NCBI GenBank assembly: GCA_030037105.1
Contig: JASHRY010000137.1
Location: 1-7,015 of the forward strand
Source: Xanthobacteraceae bacterium
GTDB taxonomy: Bacteria; Pseudomonadota; Alphaproteobacteria; Rhizobiales; Xanthobacteraceae
Direction: 5' to 3'
DNA: 7,015 bases
Part shown: positions 1-7,015 of the stretch, piece after piece
How positions within the stretch are numbered: the first letter of the stretch is position 1
Layout of the letters: every line of letters starts with the position of its first letter
Program-made: the position numbers and the translations under genes
The notes under the pieces: model-generated
What the model was told of the DNA's origin: nothing
Database searches by the model: none
What the model saw: the letters and a program-made list of their open reading frames with translations, nothing else

Positions 1-107
1 AACCCTATTACGGACAACAGCAGCCCTCCTACGGCCAGCAACAGCCGTATTACGGGCAACCGGTTTACCAGCAGCCGCAGTTTTTCCGGCCGTACAGTCC
101 GTACTGA
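1..107 (+). CDS. C-terminal tail of a Gln/Tyr/Pro-rich protein (partial)
   Basis: This is the 3' end of a gene that begins before the window. The frame starting at base 3 is open for 34 codons and stops with TGA at 105-107. The tail is low in complexity: it repeats a PYYGQQQ-like unit (PYYGQQQPSYGQQQPYYGQ) and ends in FFRPYSPY. Such Q/Y/P-rich tails occur at the ends of various cell-envelope and exported proteins in Hyphomicrobiales, but no catalytic domain lies inside the window, so I assign no function. The repeated composition in one frame and the clean stop just before the convergent ParA gene support real coding. Only three bases separate its stop from the ParA stop, and I see no terminator hairpin there. 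The identity is unknown. Confidence 0.6.
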   Translation, partial: PYYGQQQPSYGQQQPYYGQPVYQQPQFFRPYSPY

Positions 108-110
108 GAG

Positions 111-788
111 CTAAGCCGCCACCCGGTGCATCACCACGCCTTCATGAGCGCCGTGGATGGCCCTGACCGATTTTTCGATCGCCGACCACAAGCGGCCTAT
201 TTCCGCCGCGGCATAGGAGTCGGCGTCATATTCCTTCGCCCCCTCCCCTGCGGCCAGCGCCAGCGAGAAATTCGTCCGATGCGTGATCTGACCGCCCCAG
301 ACCGGGACGTTGAGCTTGGCCAAGCCTTCACGCGCTTGCGTGACCACCGGGGATTCGACATCCTGCCGCCGCGGCGGCGCGGCGTTGATGACGACCGCAT
401 AGGGCTTGCGCACCGCGCGGGCGAAACCGATCGTCTCCCGGATCGCTTCGAGATCGAATACGCCGGGCCGGCAAGGCACGACGACGAGGGTACCGGCGCG
501 CATGGCGTCGGTGACGCTCGTCGACATGTTCGGCGCGGTGTCGACGAAAGCCCATTCGATGCCGTCGCCCTTTGCCGCCTTGATGATGTCGGCAACACCG
601 CGCAGCGTCGTCTTCAGCGGCGGCGCGCCGGAATTGCGCAGCTTGTGCCAGAGCGTGAGCGAGCCCTGCGGATCGGCGTCAACGATGAGACAGGGCCGCG
701 ACGATTTGTGCGCATGCGCGGCCAGATGCGCCGCCAGCGTGCTCTTGCCCGAGCCGCCCTTGCGCGATGCGAAAACGACGACGTTCAT
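111..788 (-). CDS. Orphan ParA-family ATPase (small, no N-terminal HTH)
   Basis: This 225-residue protein belongs to the ParA/MinD (deviant Walker) P-loop ATPases, which dimerise on ATP and position DNA or protein cargo. The deviant Walker A is KGGSGKST at residues 10-17 with the signature lysine K10. DADPQGS at 37-43 is the A' motif, and FVDTAP at 81-86 is Walker B. A typical small-ParA C-terminus follows (HRTNFSLAL, then EYDADSYAAAEI). It lacks the N-terminal helix-turn-helix of long plasmid ParA proteins. The frame stays open to about base 1004, but I chose the ATG at 788 because GGGAGGGAG lies 7 bases upstream and the beta-strand leading to Walker A starts right there. No ParB gene or parS-like cluster is visible, so cargo and role (chromosome, chemoreceptor or other positioning) cannot be read from the window. 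It diverges from prmA. Confidence 0.9.
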   Translation of the reverse strand: MNVVVFASRKGGSGKSTLAAHLAAHAHKSSRPCLIVDADPQGSLTLWHKLRNSGAPPLKTTLRGVADIIKAAKGDGIEWAFVDTAPNMSTSVTDAMRAGTLVVVPCRPGVFDLEAIRETIGFARAVRKPYAVVINAAPPRRQDVESPVVTQAREGLAKLNVPVWGGQITHRTNFSLALAAGEGAKEYDADSYAAAEIGRLWSAIEKSVRAIHGAHEGVVMHRVAA

Positions 789-795
789 GACTGCA

Positions 796-804
796 CTCCC
801 TCCC
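796..804 (-). promoter_or_regulatory. Strong Shine-Dalgarno of the ParA gene
   Basis: Read on the minus strand this is GGGAGGGAG, a near-ideal match to the 16S anti-SD, placed 7 bases before the ATG at 788. It decides the start: the longer open frame upstream contains an in-frame ATG overlapping the SD and several poor starts, and its predicted residues do not resemble the family. Confidence 0.75.
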
Positions 805-931
805 ATGCTGTGCCGATCCGGCAGTCCATCCTTTGAACCTTCTCGCTGCCCGAGCCAAGACGGCGGCGCGGAACGGCACGCCGCGGCTGGCCACGGCGGC
901 CTTGAAGATCGCGCCGACGAGCCTGTGGAAA

Positions 932-970
932 CATCGTGATGATTTTGTGGATAAGCTTTGCATCGCGATG
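932..970. promoter_or_regulatory. Paired CATCGyGATG palindromes in the ParA-gene/prmA spacer (candidate operator)
   Basis: CATCGTGATG (932-941) and CATCGCGATG (961-970) match at 9 of 10 bases. The second is a perfect 10-bp palindrome and the first is broken only at its centre. Their starts are 29 bases apart and they bracket a consensus DnaA box. They sit in the 270-base spacer (789-1058) between divergent genes, where an operator could control both. No regulator is named; the role is inferred from position and symmetry. The rest of this spacer holds no gene, terminator or clear promoter that I can support. Confidence 0.4.
946..954 (-). promoter_or_regulatory. Perfect DnaA-box consensus (TTATCCACA)
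   Basis: TGTGGATAA on the plus strand is the exact complement of the TTATCCACA box bound by DnaA. A weaker relative, TGTGGAAAC (924-932, 7 of 9 matches), lies in the same orientation exactly 22 bases away, close to two helical turns. The site is about 158 bases upstream of the ParA start and 105 upstream of the prmA start. One or two boxes do not make an origin: no AT-rich unwinding region or dnaA/hemE neighbour is present. Regulation of the ParA gene or prmA by DnaA is possible, and so is chance. Confidence 0.4.
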
Positions 971-1058
971 TGAGTATTCTCCGCACCTCTGCGCCGCGGT
1001 GCATTTGCGGTTGCGGCGGTGAATTGCGTGCAGCAACCGCTTGAAGCTCAGCGAATCA

Positions 1059-2018
1059 ATGAATTCTGACATTGCCACGGGCGGATTCGCAACCCTGGTC
1101 GCAAGCTTCGCCACAGATGAACGCGTGGCGCGCCGCCTCGTCGGCAGCATCGCCGAAGGCGATGCTGCGGATAAGATCGCGATGAGCCTCACCGACGCGG
1201 GCGGCGGGCGCTGGCGCGTGGCGATCCATTTCAGCGCGCCGCTCGACGCAGACGCGGTCCGCGCGATGGTTGCGGCGTCAGCGGGACGCAGGGCAGCGGC
1301 GACGCTGCGCTTCGCGCGCGTCGCGGCGAAGGATTGGCTGCGCGCGAGCATCGCCGGGCTTGCGCCGGTACCGGCCGGCCGCTTCATCGTTCACGGCGCG
1401 CATGACCGCGCCCGCATCCCGGTCAATCGGATCGGCGTCGAGATCGAAGCGGCGCTCGCCTTCGGCACCGGGCATCACGGTACCACGCGCGGCTGCCTCC
1501 TCGCGCTCGACCGGATTTGCAAAAGGCTGAACCGGCGGCGCCGTTCTCCGCGCATCCTTGATCTCGGCACCGGCAGCGGCGTCCTCGCCATTGCCGCCGC
1601 CCGCGCCGTGCGGTCCCGCGTGCTCGCAACCGACATCGACATCAACGCCGTGCGCGTCGCGCGCGCCAATATCCGGCTCAACCGGGCCGGCGCGATGGTA
1701 GAAGTCGTGCAAACGGACGGTGTCGCGGCGCAACGCGTGCGTCAACGTGCGCCGTTCGATCTCGTCTTCGCCAATATCCTACTCGGGCCGCTGCTGCGGG
1801 TCGCCGCGCCGCTGCAAAAACTCGCCGTCCCCTGCGCCCGCGTAGTGCTTTCCGGCCTCGCGACCGCGCAAGCAAATGCCGCGCTTGCGGCGTATCGCGC
1901 CTTTGCGCTCGAGCGCCGCATCGAGCTTGCCGGCTGGACGACGTTGGTTCTGGTGCGTCGCAGGCGCGGGCTCGAAGAGCATGCTCCCCTCCCCGTTGTG
2001 GACAAGGGTAAGCGGTAG
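1059..2018 (+). CDS. prmA: Ribosomal protein L11 methyltransferase PrmA
   Basis: PrmA is a cytoplasmic SAM-dependent enzyme that trimethylates ribosomal protein L11. The 319-residue protein has the family's features in order: a divergent N-terminal substrate-recognition region (about 1-120), FGTGHHGTT at 135-143 (the family's usual FGTGxHxTT), the SAM-binding motif I DLGTGSG at 168-174, the acidic motif II TDID at 191-194, and the PrmA signature FANILLGPL at 237-245, whose Asn is in the methyl-transfer site. A TTG six codons upstream (1041) also opens the frame. I prefer the ATG at 1059, although neither has a strong Shine-Dalgarno. The C-terminus carries a short basic, proline-containing tail (about 300-319) after the fold. 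Two GANTC sites (1053-1057, 1084-1088), the CcrM target in alphaproteobacteria, flank the start. pepP follows on the same strand after 133 bases. Confidence 0.92.
   Translation: MNSDIATGGFATLVASFATDERVARRLVGSIAEGDAADKIAMSLTDAGGGRWRVAIHFSAPLDADAVRAMVAASAGRRAAATLRFARVAAKDWLRASIAGLAPVPAGRFIVHGAHDRARIPVNRIGVEIEAALAFGTGHHGTTRGCLLALDRICKRLNRRRRSPRILDLGTGSGVLAIAAARAVRSRVLATDIDINAVRVARANIRLNRAGAMVEVVQTDGVAAQRVRQRAPFDLVFANILLGPLLRVAAPLQKLAVPCARVVLSGLATAQANAALAAYRAFALERRIELAGWTTLVLVRRRRGLEEHAPLPVVDKGKR
1144..1168. repeat. Perfect 11-bp inverted repeat with GAA loop inside prmA
   Basis: GCAGCATCGCC (1144-1154) and GGCGATGCTGC (1158-1168) are exact reverse complements separated by GAA. In mRNA they would form a GC-rich 11-bp stem with a three-base loop, starting about 85 bases after the prmA ATG. 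It lies in frame within a segment reading IAEGDAAD. It shares the CATCGC/GCGATG half-sites of the palindrome at 961-970. Function unknown. Confidence 0.6.
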
Positions 2019-2106
2019 AGTCGCGGGCCCTGCCTGGGGTCGGTCATTTGCGCGCTGTTTTGCTACTCCCCACCGCACCGGCTGACCCCCGATTCCCCCT
2101 GAGTTA

Positions 2107-2140
2107 GAAACCGGTTCCCACTTTTCCGGTTCATGCTCTA
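2107..2140. repeat. Half copy of a rhizobial dispersed palindromic repeat upstream of pepP
   Basis: The stretch reads GAAACCGGTTCCCACTTTTC, then CGGTTCATGCTCTA. It contains the palindrome AACCGGTT (2109-2116) and a 7-base direct repeat CCGGTTC (2111-2117 and 2126-2132). From memory, very similar sequence (an AACCGGTTCCCACTTTTC core ending in TCATGCTC) recurs between genes of many Hyphomicrobiales, often with a left arm GCATGA that is missing here. The element ends 11 bases before the pepP ATG, so it would be in or next to the pepP leader. The 133-base prmA-pepP gap shows no convincing terminator. Confidence 0.5.
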
Positions 2141-2151
2141 GATTGCCGCGC

Positions 2152-7015
<4,864 letters not shown>

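Noticed and set aside
126..836. 236-codon plus-strand frame antisense to the ParA gene
   Set aside because: Same codon alignment effect; no motif, no ribosome site, and Arg/Asp-rich composition typical of shadow frames.
924..970. Replication origin next to a ParA gene
   Set aside because: Only one perfect and one weak DnaA box, no AT-rich unwinding element, no parB, dnaA or hemE; the genes around are ordinary chromosomal ones.
789..1004. 72-codon N-terminal extension of the ParA protein
   Set aside because: The extension is unlike any ParA N-terminus, and the strong Shine-Dalgarno at 796-804 points to the ATG at 788.
1997..2005. TGTGGACAA as a further DnaA box
   Set aside because: It has one mismatch to the consensus, lies inside the prmA coding end and is far from the other boxes; chance is the simplest reading.
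2036..2089. GGGGTC ... GACCCC inverted repeat as a prmA terminator
   Set aside because: The stem is only 6 bp with a loop above 40 bases and no following T run.

Overview
The window looks like chromosomal DNA from a GC-rich alphaproteobacterium of the Hyphomicrobiales (Rhizobiales), closest in style to Bradyrhizobiaceae/Xanthobacteraceae. Three things suggest this: the strong G/C bias at third codon positions; the protein variants, such as the PrmA motif FGTGHHGTT, a LigA zinc module beginning CPC and a three-domain aminopeptidase P; and two intergenic palindromic repeats of kinds I recall as dispersed through rhizobial genomes. The lineage is inferred from remembered family sequence, not from a search.

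Layout. Bases 1-107 hold the Gln/Tyr/Pro-rich C-terminal tail of an unidentified protein (+). It converges on an orphan ParA-type ATPase (111-788, -). A 270-base divergent spacer follows, with a perfect DnaA-box 9-mer bracketed by two near-identical CATCGyGATG palindromes. Next come prmA (1059-2018, +), which has a perfect 11-bp hairpin in its coding region, and then pepP (2152-4023, +), preceded by a dispersed-repeat half element. pepP runs tail to tail, with an 11-base overlap, into ligA (4013-6121, -). The ligA/hydrolase divergent spacer (6122-6301) holds a REP-like hairpin and what looks like the decayed start of a GIY-YIG nuclease gene. Last is a secreted alpha/beta hydrolase (6302 to the window end, +), cut off by the window edge.

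How the genes work together. Most are housekeeping genes without a shared pathway: ribosomal protein L11 methylation (PrmA), peptide turnover at Xaa-Pro bonds (PepP) and DNA nick sealing in replication and repair (LigA). The ParA ATPase has no visible ParB partner. The hydrolase is probably exported.

I found no CRISPR array, tRNA, rRNA, complete mobile element or clearly new multi-gene system. The observations most worth checking are in the two divergent spacers: the operator-like arrangement between the ParA gene and prmA, and the repeat plus GIY-YIG remnant in front of ligA. The long open frames antisense to ParA, pepP and ligA are explained by codon alignment in GC-rich DNA.
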